From JBKECF01 sp047974375 (GTDB lineage Bacteria > Bacillota > Clostridia > Lachnospirales > CAMZNU01), in the NCBI GenBank assembly GCA_047974375.1, contig JBKECF010000054.1:124001-188000 (forward strand): 64,000 nt of DNA, read 5' to 3'. The position numbers and the translations under genes are program-made. The notes beneath the pieces are model-generated. The model was not told the DNA's origin, made no database searches, and saw only the letters and a program-made list of their open reading frames with translations. How positions within the stretch are numbered: the first letter of the stretch is position 1; the number at the start of each line of letters is the position of its first letter. Below, in pieces: positions 36,488-45,373 of this stretch.

Positions 36488-37852
36488 TTATTTTAAAAAT
36501 ATAGACGCATCGCCCATTTTATTTGTTATTTTGCCATTTTCTAGAATTCCCATTTTATGCAACCAGGCATCAAATTCTTTAATAGGCTTTTGACCTAACA
36601 ATTCCCTAATTGCTGCAGCTTCGTGGTAACCAGTACATTGATAGTTAAGCATAATATCATCGCCGTGAGGTATACCCATTACATAGTTACAACCTGCAGT
36701 TGCAAGTAATACGGCAAGATTTTCTATATCATTTTGGTCTGCTTTCATATGGTTTGTATAACATGCGTCGCAACCCATGGATATGCCAGTTAATTTACCC
36801 ATAAAGTGGTCTTCTAGTCCGGCTCTAATAACTTGTTTGGAATCATATAAATATTCTGGGCCAATAAATCCTACAACGGTATTAACTAGGAAAGGATTGA
36901 ATTTTTTTGCTAGGCCGTAGCATCTAGCCTCCATAGTAACTTGGTCAGCGCCAAAATGGCCATTTGATGATAATTCAGAACCTTGTCCAGTTTCAAAATA
37001 TAATACATTTGGACCAGTGGAAGTACCTTGGGAGTCCATTAAGTTTTTAGCTTCTTGGATCATTGCTACTGTAACGCCGAAATCCTCATTAGCTTTTTGT
37101 GAGCCTGCAATGGACTGGAAAATAAGATCGCAAGGAGCACCTTTATTTACAGCCTCCATTTGTGTTGTAATATGTGCTAGTACGCAAATTTGTGTTGGTA
37201 TATCCCATTTTTCTTTAAAGTCATTAAATAAATTCAATATTCTAGTTACGCTACCTAGTGAATCATCAACAGGGTTTAGGCCTATTACAGCATCACCAAC
37301 ACCATAACTTAAACCTTCCATTAAAGATGCCATTACACCGTCTACATTGTCCGTAGGGTGGTTTGGTTGTAACCTTGTGGAAAATGTTCCGGGAAGTCCT
37401 ATAGTTGTATTACAATGGGCAGTTATAATGATTTTTTTTGCTCCATATATTAGGTCGAAGTTACCCATTAGTTTGGTAACGCCGGCTATGACTTCGGATG
37501 TTAGACCTCGAGATAAGCGTTTTATATCTTCGCCTGTTGTATTTTCATTTAGTATATATTCGCGTAATTCGGATATAGTTTTATTTTTTACGCTATTGTA
37601 AATTTTTTCGTTTACATTGTCTTGGATTAATCTTGTTACTTCGTCTTTATCATAGTCTACAACGGGATTATTTCTTAAGTCGTTTATAGTTAACTCTGAT
37701 AATACTGCCTTTGCTGCTATTCTTTCTTCAGAACTTTCTGCAGCTATTCCGGCTAATTTATCTCCAGATTTTTCTTCATTTGCTTTGGCTAGAACGTCTA
37801 CTACATTTTTAAATTCATAACTTTTTCCGTAAAGTTTTGTTTTAAGCTTCAA
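36488..37852 (-). CDS. eutB: Ethanolamine ammonia-lyase large subunit
   Basis: 454 residues, the TIM barrel of the B12 enzyme that splits ethanolamine to acetaldehyde and ammonia. Clear family segments: HCNTTIGLPGTFSTRLQPNH, the substrate-binding ALIGLNPVDDS-like region, FETGQGSELSSNGHFGAD and GISMGCDACYTNHMKADQND. Full length. eutC follows 12 bases later. Confidence 0.98.
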   Translation of the reverse strand: MKLKTKLYGKSYEFKNVVDVLAKANEEKSGDKLAGIAAESSEERIAAKAVLSELTINDLRNNPVVDYDKDEVTRLIQDNVNEKIYNSVKNKTISELREYILNENTTGEDIKRLSRGLTSEVIAGVTKLMGNFDLIYGAKKIIITAHCNTTIGLPGTFSTRLQPNHPTDNVDGVMASLMEGLSYGVGDAVIGLNPVDDSLGSVTRILNLFNDFKEKWDIPTQICVLAHITTQMEAVNKGAPCDLIFQSIAGSQKANEDFGVTVAMIQEAKNLMDSQGTSTGPNVLYFETGQGSELSSNGHFGADQVTMEARCYGLAKKFNPFLVNTVVGFIGPEYLYDSKQVIRAGLEDHFMGKLTGISMGCDACYTNHMKADQNDIENLAVLLATAGCNYVMGIPHGDDIMLNYQCTGYHEAAAIRELLGQKPIKEFDAWLHKMGILENGKITNKMGDASIFLK

Positions 37853-37867
37853 AATATTACCCCTTTC

Positions 37868-39301
37868 TTATTTAAATACTAATGTTTTAATTACTACTGG
37901 CAGAACAATGGAACTACCTATAGGTTTTCCAATGTCAACGTAGTCACCATTATTTACACTTATGCTATCAATGCATACAATGGGATAATCGTAACCAAGT
38001 ATGCTCTTTAAGGTTTGACCGAAGACTTTTGCCATGTCCTTTTCTATAATAACTATAAGTGGCTTTTTATTGTTAATTATAATTTGAGTGTTATTAATAA
38101 GTGCATTAGCTTTGTCCATAACTTCTTGAAAGCTTATGCCTTTTTCACCTTCAAATGAAATTGCTACATTTTCATTATCCGCACCTATTTTAAACCAATT
38201 TAGTTTTTTGTTTATTGCTGTGCCAAAGGATAATGGAGTTTTTTCATCTTTTTTTGTTAATTTTAAAATAGGAAGATTTTTAATTGGCAGTACATTTTCT
38301 GTGTACTCAATTGTACTACCACTAATTTCCGCCATATGAGAGCCTGCTCCTACCACTGTGGCTCGTATTGTTTCCTTAGGCTCAACAAAATTAATTTTAT
38401 TAAAAATTGGATGGTTCTTTATGCTTTGACCTAATAAAATACCTATATCACCGAATTTAAATGTATTGGAACTTGTATTATTATATATAAAGTCGGCAAC
38501 TCCACCAGAAAAACAAATATTTTCGATTTTAGTTTTTAAGACTGTATTGCTGTTTTCCAATGTTAATATATTTTTGTAGAATTGGTTTTTTTCTATTAGG
38601 TTAAGGGACATCATTAGCAAATTAACCATTTCATAAACAACAATATTGATTTTTTTTATGTCAATATTGTCATTAACCTTTAAGTCTATGTTTAAAAATT
38701 TTATTAGTTCTTTTATTTTAGGTGCAATATAAGTAATTATATTTTTTGATGTATCAACTTTTATTAATCTACCTCCGATATCAAGGCAGTTGGTTTCTAG
38801 AAGTTCGCCATTTTTAAATAAAGAAAAGTTTGACGTACCGCCTCCAATGTCGTAGTTGGCAATGGTAGTTGAATATTCTTTTGAATATAAATCTGCACCG
38901 GCTCCTCTACCGGCTATTATGCTCTCTAAGTCTGGTCCAGCAGTTGCTACAACGAAATCTCCCGCGTATCCACTTAAATATTGAATTACTTCGCTGGCAT
39001 TTTCTTTTCTGGCTGTTTCTCCTGTTATAACAACGGCACCTGTTTTTATTTGGTTTTTGTTTATACCTGCTTTTATGTATTGGGTATCGACTATGTTTCG
39101 AACTTCTTCCATATTGATTTTTGTTTCGGAAATCATAGGGGTGAAGTATATATCACTTTTAAAAATAATTTCTCTATCTATTATCTCGACTCTTGGGACA
39201 GTAAAGTCTGAGGCAAGATTTTCTATTGTTATATTGGAGAAAATAATTTGGGTTGTTGAGGTGCCTATATCGATACCTACACTTATAAATTTTTCTTTCA
39301 T
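37868..39301 (-). CDS. eutA: Ethanolamine ammonia-lyase reactivating factor EutA
   Basis: About 477 residues from the ATG at 39301. Hsp70/actin-like ATPase that swaps damaged cobalamin out of EutBC. Phosphate-1 motif ISVGIDIGTSTTQIIFS at the N-terminus; phosphate-2 region YDIGGGTSNFSLF; ENICFSGGVADFI late. An upstream TTG/GTG start adds two residues only. Precedes eutB by 15 bases. Confidence 0.94.
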   Translation of the reverse strand: MKEKFISVGIDIGTSTTQIIFSNITIENLASDFTVPRVEIIDREIIFKSDIYFTPMISETKINMEEVRNIVDTQYIKAGINKNQIKTGAVVITGETARKENASEVIQYLSGYAGDFVVATAGPDLESIIAGRGAGADLYSKEYSTTIANYDIGGGTSNFSLFKNGELLETNCLDIGGRLIKVDTSKNIITYIAPKIKELIKFLNIDLKVNDNIDIKKINIVVYEMVNLLMMSLNLIEKNQFYKNILTLENSNTVLKTKIENICFSGGVADFIYNNTSSNTFKFGDIGILLGQSIKNHPIFNKINFVEPKETIRATVVGAGSHMAEISGSTIEYTENVLPIKNLPILKLTKKDEKTPLSFGTAINKKLNWFKIGADNENVAISFEGEKGISFQEVMDKANALINNTQIIINNKKPLIVIIEKDMAKVFGQTLKSILGYDYPIVCIDSISVNNGDYVDIGKPIGSSIVLPVVIKTLVFK

Positions 39302-39318
39302 ACACAACCTGCCTTGTT

Positions 39319-39750
39319 TTAGTTATTGGTTAAATACTCTTTAAGTTCTAACATTCCGATTTTTTCGAGAGCAGAAATTTTGAAAATTTTACTACAACCT
39401 GCTTCTGTAAGCCGCTCCTCGGCGTTTTTTATACTTATGTAGTCACCTTTGTCTATTTTAGTAACTATTCCAATAGTTTCCTTAGAAAAAGTTGTTGAAA
39501 ACAAAGGGGGAATCCATTTTTCGTCAGATGTACAATCTTCTATAAATCCTATAATGTCAGCTTCTACAGCAGTAACAATAAGAGCCTTGTAGAACATTTT
39601 ATTTTCTAAATATTCCCCTGGAGTATCAATAAAATTCATTTGTATATCTATTGCTTGTGTTTTTTTATACTTAACTTCGTTGCTTAACAGTCTTTGTATT
39701 AAAGTAGTTTTACCACTTTCTCTTTTTCCGATTAAAATAATTTTTTTCAT
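39319..39750 (-). CDS. eutP: EutP, P-loop NTPase
   Basis: About 143 residues. A small Ras-like P-loop protein: KKIILIGKRESGKTTLIQRL (G1), FIDTPGEYLEN (G3) and VTKIDKGD (G4). Reported as an acetate kinase-type or GTPase activity in related organisms; the role in the pathway is not settled. Overlaps eutS by a few bases: the ATG at 39750 follows the eutS stop, while a GTG at 39756 is an alternative start. Confidence 0.9.
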   Translation of the reverse strand: MKKIILIGKRESGKTTLIQRLLSNEVKYKKTQAIDIQMNFIDTPGEYLENKMFYKALIVTAVEADIIGFIEDCTSDEKWIPPLFSTTFSKETIGIVTKIDKGDYISIKNAEERLTEAGCSKIFKISALEKIGMLELKEYLTNN

Positions 39751-39752
39751 AG

Positions 39753-40097
39753 TCACGACTTCGTAATTTCTGTTGGAGTAAAATGCATTTTTATTGATAA
39801 TAAATCAATAATTGATTGCATCCCTTCTTCAACGGCAGAAACATCTCCGGTTATAATTAAGGAACCACTAAATCTATCTACAAATCCTATTTGTACATTG
39901 GCAGATTTTGTAGCAATATCTGCAGCGATAATTGCAGCTTCGCTAGGGGTAATAGTTAATACTCCAATGGCTTGAAAGTTATCACTATTAAGGCCTAGTT
40001 TTTTATATAAATCGGGAACGGGGTTTGCTATTAAGTGTGCCAATGTAATTTGTTTTCCAGGAACATATTCTTGGATTACTCTTTGTTTGCTATTCAT
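39753..40097 (-). CDS. eutS: Microcompartment shell protein EutS
   Basis: 114 residues of a circularly permuted BMC domain: RVIQEYVPGKQITLAHLIANP near the N-terminus and GVLTITPSEAAIIAADIATKS later. EutS hexamers are bent and thought to form edges of the shell. Sits between eutQ and eutP. Confidence 0.95.
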   Translation of the reverse strand: MNSKQRVIQEYVPGKQITLAHLIANPVPDLYKKLGLNSDNFQAIGVLTITPSEAAIIAADIATKSANVQIGFVDRFSGSLIITGDVSAVEEGMQSIIDLLSIKMHFTPTEITKS

Positions 40098-40118
40098 TTA
40101 AAACACCGACTTTCCTAT

Positions 40119-40559
40119 TTATAAATCTGCCCAATCAGCTGGATAAACTACATATATAAATCTACTTTTATTAGGTGACTTAAATATTATTTTGCTGTTT
40201 TTAGGGATATATATCATTTGCCCTTCATTAGCTACAATTGACCTACCATCAACTATTATTTCCAAAGTGCCTTCAATTATATAATCTACTTCATCGTATT
40301 TTAACGTCCATTCTAATTGGTCGTTGTCTATTTCCATAACGCCTAAACCCATTCGTGGGCTTTCTTCCAAGGTTAAAACATCCCTTAATGTGACTTTATC
40401 TGTTGGTATGGAAAATGGAAATTTTTCTGTTTTAACTTTTTTAGTATCTATAGCTATTATTCCGGATTTATCTATAGTTTTGTAATTATTAGAAGGATTT
40501 AGAGTATCTTTTAAAATGCGTCGTACCACATCTTCTATTAATTTTTCATTTATCTCCAT
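40119..40559 (-). CDS. eutQ: EutQ-like cupin protein (short form)
   Basis: 146 residues, against about 230 in E. coli. The N-terminal helix (MEINEKLIEDVVRRILKDTL) looks like an encapsulation peptide; then a bicupin-like fold with LEESPRMGLGVMEID, YDEVDYIIEGTLEIIVDGR and GQMIYIPKNSKIIFKSP. Reported to act as an acetate kinase in Salmonella; the short cupin form here may only keep the beta barrel. Follows eutH by 9 bases. Confidence 0.87.
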   Translation of the reverse strand: MEINEKLIEDVVRRILKDTLNPSNNYKTIDKSGIIAIDTKKVKTEKFPFSIPTDKVTLRDVLTLEESPRMGLGVMEIDNDQLEWTLKYDEVDYIIEGTLEIIVDGRSIVANEGQMIYIPKNSKIIFKSPNKSRFIYVVYPADWADL

Positions 40560-40568
40560 ACTTTACTC

Positions 40569-41654
40569 CTATTCTGCAGATTTTTTTCTTAAAAATAGGG
40601 ATGCGATAAATAGAGCTACTAAACCACCGCCTATTTTTCCAACTATCATGGCAAAAATTATATTTGGATTTTCAGCTGAGGCGTATCCTAGGTGGTCACC
40701 CAAAGCAAATGAGGCACATACAGAAAATGCCACTGCCATAACTTTTCCTCTTTCATCCATATCTTTCAACATACCAAAAGTTGGAATGTTGTTTGCCAGT
40801 GATGCAACAATACCAGCTGCAGCAACTTCGTTAACCCCTAATAATTTACCAAAACTTTTTAAAGGTTTATTTAAAACTTTTGTAATAAAAAATACAAGGG
40901 GGTAAGCCCCAGCAAGAGTAATAGCTATAATACCAACCGTTGCTAATTGGTCAGCAATTGGATCCATGCCTTTAATAATGGCAAATCCAGTTAATCCTTC
41001 AATAATTGCTGCTGCAAAAACTATTAAAATAAATGTTGTAATGAATTTTGAGAAAATATCAAAGCCTTTTAACATTTTTTTAGGAGCAAAGGCAAGGCCA
41101 AGTGCAAATAATATTGCTATAATTATTGATGGAATAAGATTTACTATGGAAATAATTGGTGGTATACCCTCAACTAAAGCGGCTATAAATACACCAAAAG
41201 GAATAGAAATCATACCTGCAAGCATACCCTTTGCTAAAAAAGGACGGTCCTTTTCTTGTACTATTCCAAGGGAAACAGGAATAGAAAATACAACTGTAGC
41301 ACCCATCATTGCGCCTAAATATATACCAGATAAATTTTGAATTTGTGCATTGTCTGTCATAGCTTTTGCCAATGGGTAGCCACCCATATCTATGGCTAAA
41401 ATACTACCGGCAAACATAGCTGGGTCAGCGCCAACTAATTTAAAAATTGGTGCTAAAACTGGAGTAAGAACATTCCCTAGAACAGGGGCAAAACACATAA
41501 TACCAACCATTGCCATGGCTAAAGTACCCATTGCCATTACACCCTCTTGGAATTGTTCACCGTAGCCGTACTTATCTTTAAAAACAATTTTATCAACTAG
41601 ACCAATAATCATGAATATCATCATGATCCAAATTATTATACTATTTATAGACAT
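40569..41654 (-). CDS. eutH: Ethanolamine permease-like protein EutH
   Basis: 361 residues, about ten membrane helices of the EutH family, which carries ethanolamine across the cytoplasmic membrane when it is scarce. Recognised by AMGTLAMAMVGIMCFAPVLG, ILAIDMGGYPLAKAMTDN and SVCASFALGDHLGYASAENP. GGGAGG ribosome site 4 bases before the ATG. Confidence 0.94.
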   Translation of the reverse strand: MSINSIIIWIMMIFMIIGLVDKIVFKDKYGYGEQFQEGVMAMGTLAMAMVGIMCFAPVLGNVLTPVLAPIFKLVGADPAMFAGSILAIDMGGYPLAKAMTDNAQIQNLSGIYLGAMMGATVVFSIPVSLGIVQEKDRPFLAKGMLAGMISIPFGVFIAALVEGIPPIISIVNLIPSIIIAILFALGLAFAPKKMLKGFDIFSKFITTFILIVFAAAIIEGLTGFAIIKGMDPIADQLATVGIIAITLAGAYPLVFFITKVLNKPLKSFGKLLGVNEVAAAGIVASLANNIPTFGMLKDMDERGKVMAVAFSVCASFALGDHLGYASAENPNIIFAMIVGKIGGGLVALFIASLFLRKKSAE

Positions 41655-41680
41655 ACTAACCTCCCGATTTATTATTTGAT

Positions 41681-42334
41681 TTAATATCTTTTTGGATTTG
41701 CAGCAACGAATTTAACAGCCTCGGAAAATGCTTCGGAAGCTGATATACAAGCGGACTGGCTACCTGTTAAAAGTCCACCACCAAAGTTAGTTTCTGAAGG
41801 TGGCCCGAAAAATGCTGCTAGTTTTACGTCAGCGGCTTTAAGGGCTGCGTCTAAAGCGTACATAGCCTCAATAGGTGGAGCTATTAAGTATGCAAGAGCT
41901 TCGCCTTCTTTAATACCAGCGGTTTCTGATAAATATGATCCTGTTCTAGAAATACAGTGTGCATAGTATGCAATAGAATCGTCTTCATTTGCACTTATAA
42001 AAGATGCTTCGTTTTCAATAAAATTTACAATACAATCTAATCCGCTTTTCACCTCTGCAGGTGTTGGACCAGATATAATTCCAATAACTTCCCCAGCTAA
42101 TTGGGTATTTGCGTTTGCAGCTCCACCGTAAAATGATTTAGCATAAACGACTTGTACATTTGCATTTTTAGTTGCTTCGTCTAGAGCTGTATAGGCAACA
42201 TCATCACAGTCGGAAGTGAATATGCCTATACTTCTGTGACCCTCAGGTAGATTAAATTCTTTAATAAGACCGCTATCAATGTTTGATATTGATTTAATAC
42301 TTAGTACACTTGCTCTTAGTTTGTCATTAATCAT
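41681..42334 (-). CDS. eutL: Trimeric shell protein EutL
   Basis: 217 residues, tandem BMC domains whose trimer has a gated pore. Start placed at ATG 42332-42334 (MINDKLRASVLSIKSISNID), which matches the known N-terminus and has GAGGTTA upstream; the in-frame stretch before it is hydrophobic, unlike EutL, and lies in the leader between the terminator and gene. HRSIGIFTSDCDDVAYTALD and PIEAMYALDAALKAADVKLA are family hallmarks. First gene after the EutV-controlled terminator. Confidence 0.95.
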   Translation of the reverse strand: MINDKLRASVLSIKSISNIDSGLIKEFNLPEGHRSIGIFTSDCDDVAYTALDEATKNANVQVVYAKSFYGGAANANTQLAGEVIGIISGPTPAEVKSGLDCIVNFIENEASFISANEDDSIAYYAHCISRTGSYLSETAGIKEGEALAYLIAPPIEAMYALDAALKAADVKLAAFFGPPSETNFGGGLLTGSQSACISASEAFSEAVKFVAANPKRY

Positions 42335-42424
42335 AAATAACCTCATTTCATAATATTTACGATGGAAGGGATACAAGAAGGTAAAAAAGTAAGTTAAAAA
42401 ATATACTAATACAAAACCAAAAAA

Positions 42425-42485
42425 GGCCATAATAATCCTGTAGATTATTATGGCCACATTGCCTTGACGTGTACGACTTTGTACA
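42425..42485 (-). promoter_or_regulatory. EutV (ANTAR) antitermination site: two hexaloop hairpins overlapping a terminator
   Basis: On the minus strand, 3 bases after the eutW stop: hairpin P1 TGTAC-AAAGTC-GTACA (42485-42470), then six bases, then P2 GGC-AATGTG-GCC (42463-42452). Both loops are six bases with A at position 1 and G at position 4, the pattern EutV is known to bind. P2 shares its GGCC with the 13-bp terminator stem GGCCATAATAATC (42443-42455 with 42425-42437), which is followed by TTTTTT. Bound EutV would hold P2 and prevent termination, so eutL and the genes below it turn on only with EutW signalling. Confidence 0.8.
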
Positions 42486-42487
42486 AA

Positions 42488-43921
42488 TCAATATAAAGTT
42501 GTATTAGTAAAACTAAAATAAGTTTTTGTTCCCTCATTGGACGAAGTGATTTTTAATTCACCCATTAACTTATCCTCAACTAGACTCTTTACTAGCTTTA
42601 ATCCTAAACTAGAACTAGTAACATCAATGTTCTTATATCCATTTCCGTTGTCTGTAACTATTATACCGAAATGGTTGCAACTTTTCAAGACTTTTATCCT
42701 AATTTTACAATTTTTTTTAAAATTAAAACCATGAGTGATGGAATTTTGTAGTAATTCATTAACAATAATTCCAATGGTAGTGCCTATATCAGACGAAACA
42801 TAACAACTTTCGCCTTCTACGAAAATATTTAAATTAATATTTTTAATGGAAACGAAATTAAGAGTATTAGTTGTAAGGGAGTTTAGTATTTCTTTTATAT
42901 CGATTTTATCGATATTTGATGTAGCTAGAAGTTCATGAGTAATGGCAATGGATGAAATTCTAGAAATTATTATATCACATTCATTTTTAATATCTTTGTT
43001 TTGGGTTCTATTAAGTTGTAGCCTTATTAAACTTATAATTGTTTGTAGGTTGTTTTTAACTCTGTGGTGAATTTCTTGAACCGCCAAGGATTTTAGAATA
43101 AGTTCCTTATCTTTTAGAACTTTTTCTGTTATATCTTTAATTAATATGGCAAAGCCTAGGTTTGTATTATCTACATTTATAATTGAATGTATTATATTAT
43201 AGTAACTTTCATGGTCTTTTATTTTTTCGTCTATAATTAATTCCTTGGCTAAAATATCTTGTTCATTATATCCTTTAGGACTAAGAGCGTCTAATGAAGA
43301 ACTGAAGATATTACAGTTGCCAAGTTTTTTGTTATAGTATTTTTTAGCAGATTCATTGGCGAAAATAACATCACCTTTTCTGTTAAAGAAGATTATACAG
43401 TCGCTGATTATGTTACCAATACTATAATTGTAACTAATATAGGGCATAAGATTTTTTTCTTCACCGGAAAGATTTTTCTCGGAAATGATTACTCCGATTT
43501 TTTTACCATTTTTATTTTTTAAAACAGTTATGTTTTGTTTAACAAGAACTTCTGTTCCTGTTTCAAAATTTTTTATAGATGCCTTCATTTCTATAACAGT
43601 GCAGTCTTTTTCGTAAGACTTAAATACTCCTGGCTCTTTGTGGCGGTGAATTTTTCTTCCAATATAGCTATGTTCATATACAGAGTTTTTAGGGCTGCAT
43701 TGAGCTATTACAATGGCAACGTTTCTATCTTTTGTCATACAATCAATAAAGGTATCGCAGTTATTTTTGAGCTGACTAACAACAGGTAGCATTTTACTAT
43801 AGGATATTAGTTCAGTTAAATCTTCATCAGTTAAATCATGGTTAATATAATTTTCTTTAAGGTCTTCAATACTTATTGATTTGAAATAATAATTATCTCT
43901 GAAATTCTTACCATTTTGCAT
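42488..43921 (-). CDS. eutW: Ethanolamine-sensing histidine kinase EutW
   Basis: 477 residues, soluble. N-terminal sensor (about 20-150), a PAS-like segment (DCIIFFNRKGDVIFANESAKKYY), H-box EIHHRVKNNLQTIISLIRLQLNR (HisKA_2), and an ATPase domain with VNELLQNSITHG. Phosphorylates EutV when ethanolamine is present. The ATG at 43921 overlaps eutV by about 49 bases and has no good ribosome site; the real start may be further in, near 43870. EutV and EutW are translationally linked. Confidence 0.9.
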   Translation of the reverse strand: MQNGKNFRDNYYFKSISIEDLKENYINHDLTDEDLTELISYSKMLPVVSQLKNNCDTFIDCMTKDRNVAIVIAQCSPKNSVYEHSYIGRKIHRHKEPGVFKSYEKDCTVIEMKASIKNFETGTEVLVKQNITVLKNKNGKKIGVIISEKNLSGEEKNLMPYISYNYSIGNIISDCIIFFNRKGDVIFANESAKKYYNKKLGNCNIFSSSLDALSPKGYNEQDILAKELIIDEKIKDHESYYNIIHSIINVDNTNLGFAILIKDITEKVLKDKELILKSLAVQEIHHRVKNNLQTIISLIRLQLNRTQNKDIKNECDIIISRISSIAITHELLATSNIDKIDIKEILNSLTTNTLNFVSIKNINLNIFVEGESCYVSSDIGTTIGIIVNELLQNSITHGFNFKKNCKIRIKVLKSCNHFGIIVTDNGNGYKNIDVTSSSLGLKLVKSLVEDKLMGELKITSSNEGTKTYFSFTNTTLY

Positions 43922-44445
43922 TGTTTATCCATGGCCACCTTCCGTATATAAGAATAGGCTTCTTCTTCTGTCATGTTTTTTTTTACCATTAATATACCTT
44001 TAGATTTTTCTATTATTTTACGTTCCTCTAAGGTTTGCTTTAATTTTTTTAATTCATTTGCTTTTTTTGAAATGATTTTTTGTTTATTAAAAGATATATT
44101 TAATGAAGCTATTAAAGCAGATTCGCTTATGGGCTTGGTTATATATGAAAGTACTTCTGCTTTTTTAGCTTTTTCTATCATAGCCGTATCGCAGTATGCA
44201 CTTAACATAACTATTTCCTTTGCTAGGTTTTCTTTTTTAATTATTTCAGCTGCTTTTAGACCATCTAGTAAGGGCATTTTTACATCTAAAAGTGCTATAT
44301 CTGGATTGTGTTTCATACACATTTCTATTGCGTCAAATCCATCTTTTGCTTCTGCTACTACATTAAAACCGTTTTTAACTAATATTTCGCATAAGTCCAT
44401 TCTTATTATAGGTTCGTCCTCTGCGATTAAAATATTTTTTTCCAT
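43873..44445 (-). CDS. eutV: ANTAR-domain response regulator EutV
   Basis: 190 residues. Receiver domain with AEDEP, phosphate-accepting D54 in ALLDVKMP, and late ITKPISE; a coiled linker about 118-140; then an ANTAR RNA-binding domain (RKIIEKSKGILMVKKNMTEEEAYSYIRKVAMD). The phosphorylated form binds paired hairpins and blocks terminators. Start follows AAAGGAGTACCCT. Precedes and overlaps eutW. Confidence 0.95.
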   Translation of the reverse strand: MEKNILIAEDEPIIRMDLCEILVKNGFNVVAEAKDGFDAIEMCMKHNPDIALLDVKMPLLDGLKAAEIIKKENLAKEIVMLSAYCDTAMIEKAKKAEVLSYITKPISESALIASLNISFNKQKIISKKANELKKLKQTLEERKIIEKSKGILMVKKNMTEEEAYSYIRKVAMDKQCKMVRISEIIIISNQ

Positions 44446-44490
44446 AGGGTACTCCTTTGACTTTAAAGTAACAAAGTTGTATATAAAAAT

Positions 44491-44519
44491 GCCATAATAA
44501 GTTTTAAAATTATTATGGC
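44491..44519 (-). terminator. Attenuator hairpin in the eutV leader
   Basis: GCCATAATAA (44491-44500) pairs with TTATTATGGC (44510-44519); on the minus strand ATTTTTATATA follows, so it acts as an intrinsic terminator in the ~100-base leader between the promoter at 44551-44579 and eutV. Its stem shares GCCATAATAA with the EutV-controlled terminator. One hexaloop CAT-AGAGAA-ATG with A1/G4 lies upstream, but no second one overlapping the stem. Confidence 0.65.
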
Positions 44520-44550
44520 TTGTGAGTTGAAAACATTTCTCTATGACTTG

Positions 44551-44579
44551 ATTATAATTAAGTGTATATTAAAAGTCAA
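44551..44579 (-). promoter_or_regulatory. Sigma-A promoter of eutV
   Basis: Minus strand TTGACT (44574-44579), 17-bp spacer, TATAAT (44551-44556). Predicted start near 44544. Strong match to consensus. Confidence 0.75.
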
Positions 44580-44668
44580 TTGATTATAAATTCTTTAAAT
44601 GATTTATTTTTTATTGTACTATTGTAGGAGGCAAGGTTGGGAAAAAATAATGAGTAAAGGGAGTTAAT

Positions 44669-45355
44669 ATGAATAAAGTACTAGGTGTTATTTGTGGAAT
44701 TTGTATATTTTTTGTAATGTTATATGTAAGTGTTTGCATACCTGCATTAACATTAGGGTACTACGAAAAATCATTTGAAAAAAATAATGTAGTAGAGGAT
44801 ATTAAAGTTAACAAAGATGATTTAATGAAAGTTACAAAGGTTTTAACAGACTATATGAAAGACGAAAGAGACGACCTAGAAGTAATAGTAACTGTTAATG
44901 GCACTTCAAGAGAGTTTTTTAATGAAAAAGAAAAATTACACATGGTAGATGTTAAAGATTTGCTTTTAAATGGCAGGATGTTGAAAAATATTTCCCTTGT
45001 TGTGTTAACCATTTGTGTTTTATTTTTTGTATTTAAATATAAGAAAATACCTAGGGGATTTTTATCTGCTTCTGCTATTACCATAGTTGGTATTACTATT
45101 TTACTTCTCATTTTAGGATTGCTAGTTTCTACTAATTTCAATAAATATTTTATTATTTTTCATGAAATATTTTTTAGTAACGATTTATGGATATTGGAAC
45201 CAGGGGTTGATTTGTTAATTAACTTGGTACCACTTCAGTTTTTTATAAGCATTTCAGTTTTTATTGTTGCCTTGTTAGGATTTTTTATGGCTACCTATGT
45301 TTTTTTAGTTAGGTTTCTAATAAAAAAACTAAGGCTAAAGAAAAATATTAGGTAG
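44669..45355 (+). CDS. TIGR01906 (DUF1461) integral membrane protein
   Basis: 228 residues, four helices (about 5-27, 105-125, 135-157, 190-215). The long outside loop has GYYEKSFEKNNVV, then FFNEKEKLHMVDVKDL, the signature of this Firmicutes family of unknown function. The C-terminus is basic. GGGAG ribosome site. It stands alone between eutV and the sugar-importer locus. Confidence 0.75.
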   Translation: MNKVLGVICGICIFFVMLYVSVCIPALTLGYYEKSFEKNNVVEDIKVNKDDLMKVTKVLTDYMKDERDDLEVIVTVNGTSREFFNEKEKLHMVDVKDLLLNGRMLKNISLVVLTICVLFFVFKYKKIPRGFLSASAITIVGITILLLILGLLVSTNFNKYFIIFHEIFFSNDLWILEPGVDLLINLVPLQFFISISVFIVALLGFFMATYVFLVRFLIKKLRLKKNIR

Positions 45356-45373
45356 TTACGGTAACTTAAGATA

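Noticed and set aside
42335..42457. 41-residue hydrophobic N-terminal extension of EutL
   Set aside because: Known EutL proteins start at MINDKLRAS; a GAGGTTA site precedes that ATG, and the extension overlaps the terminator tail region.
44491..44544. EutV two-hairpin site in the eutV leader
   Set aside because: Only one weak A1/G4 hexaloop with a 3-bp stem; no second hairpin overlapping the terminator.
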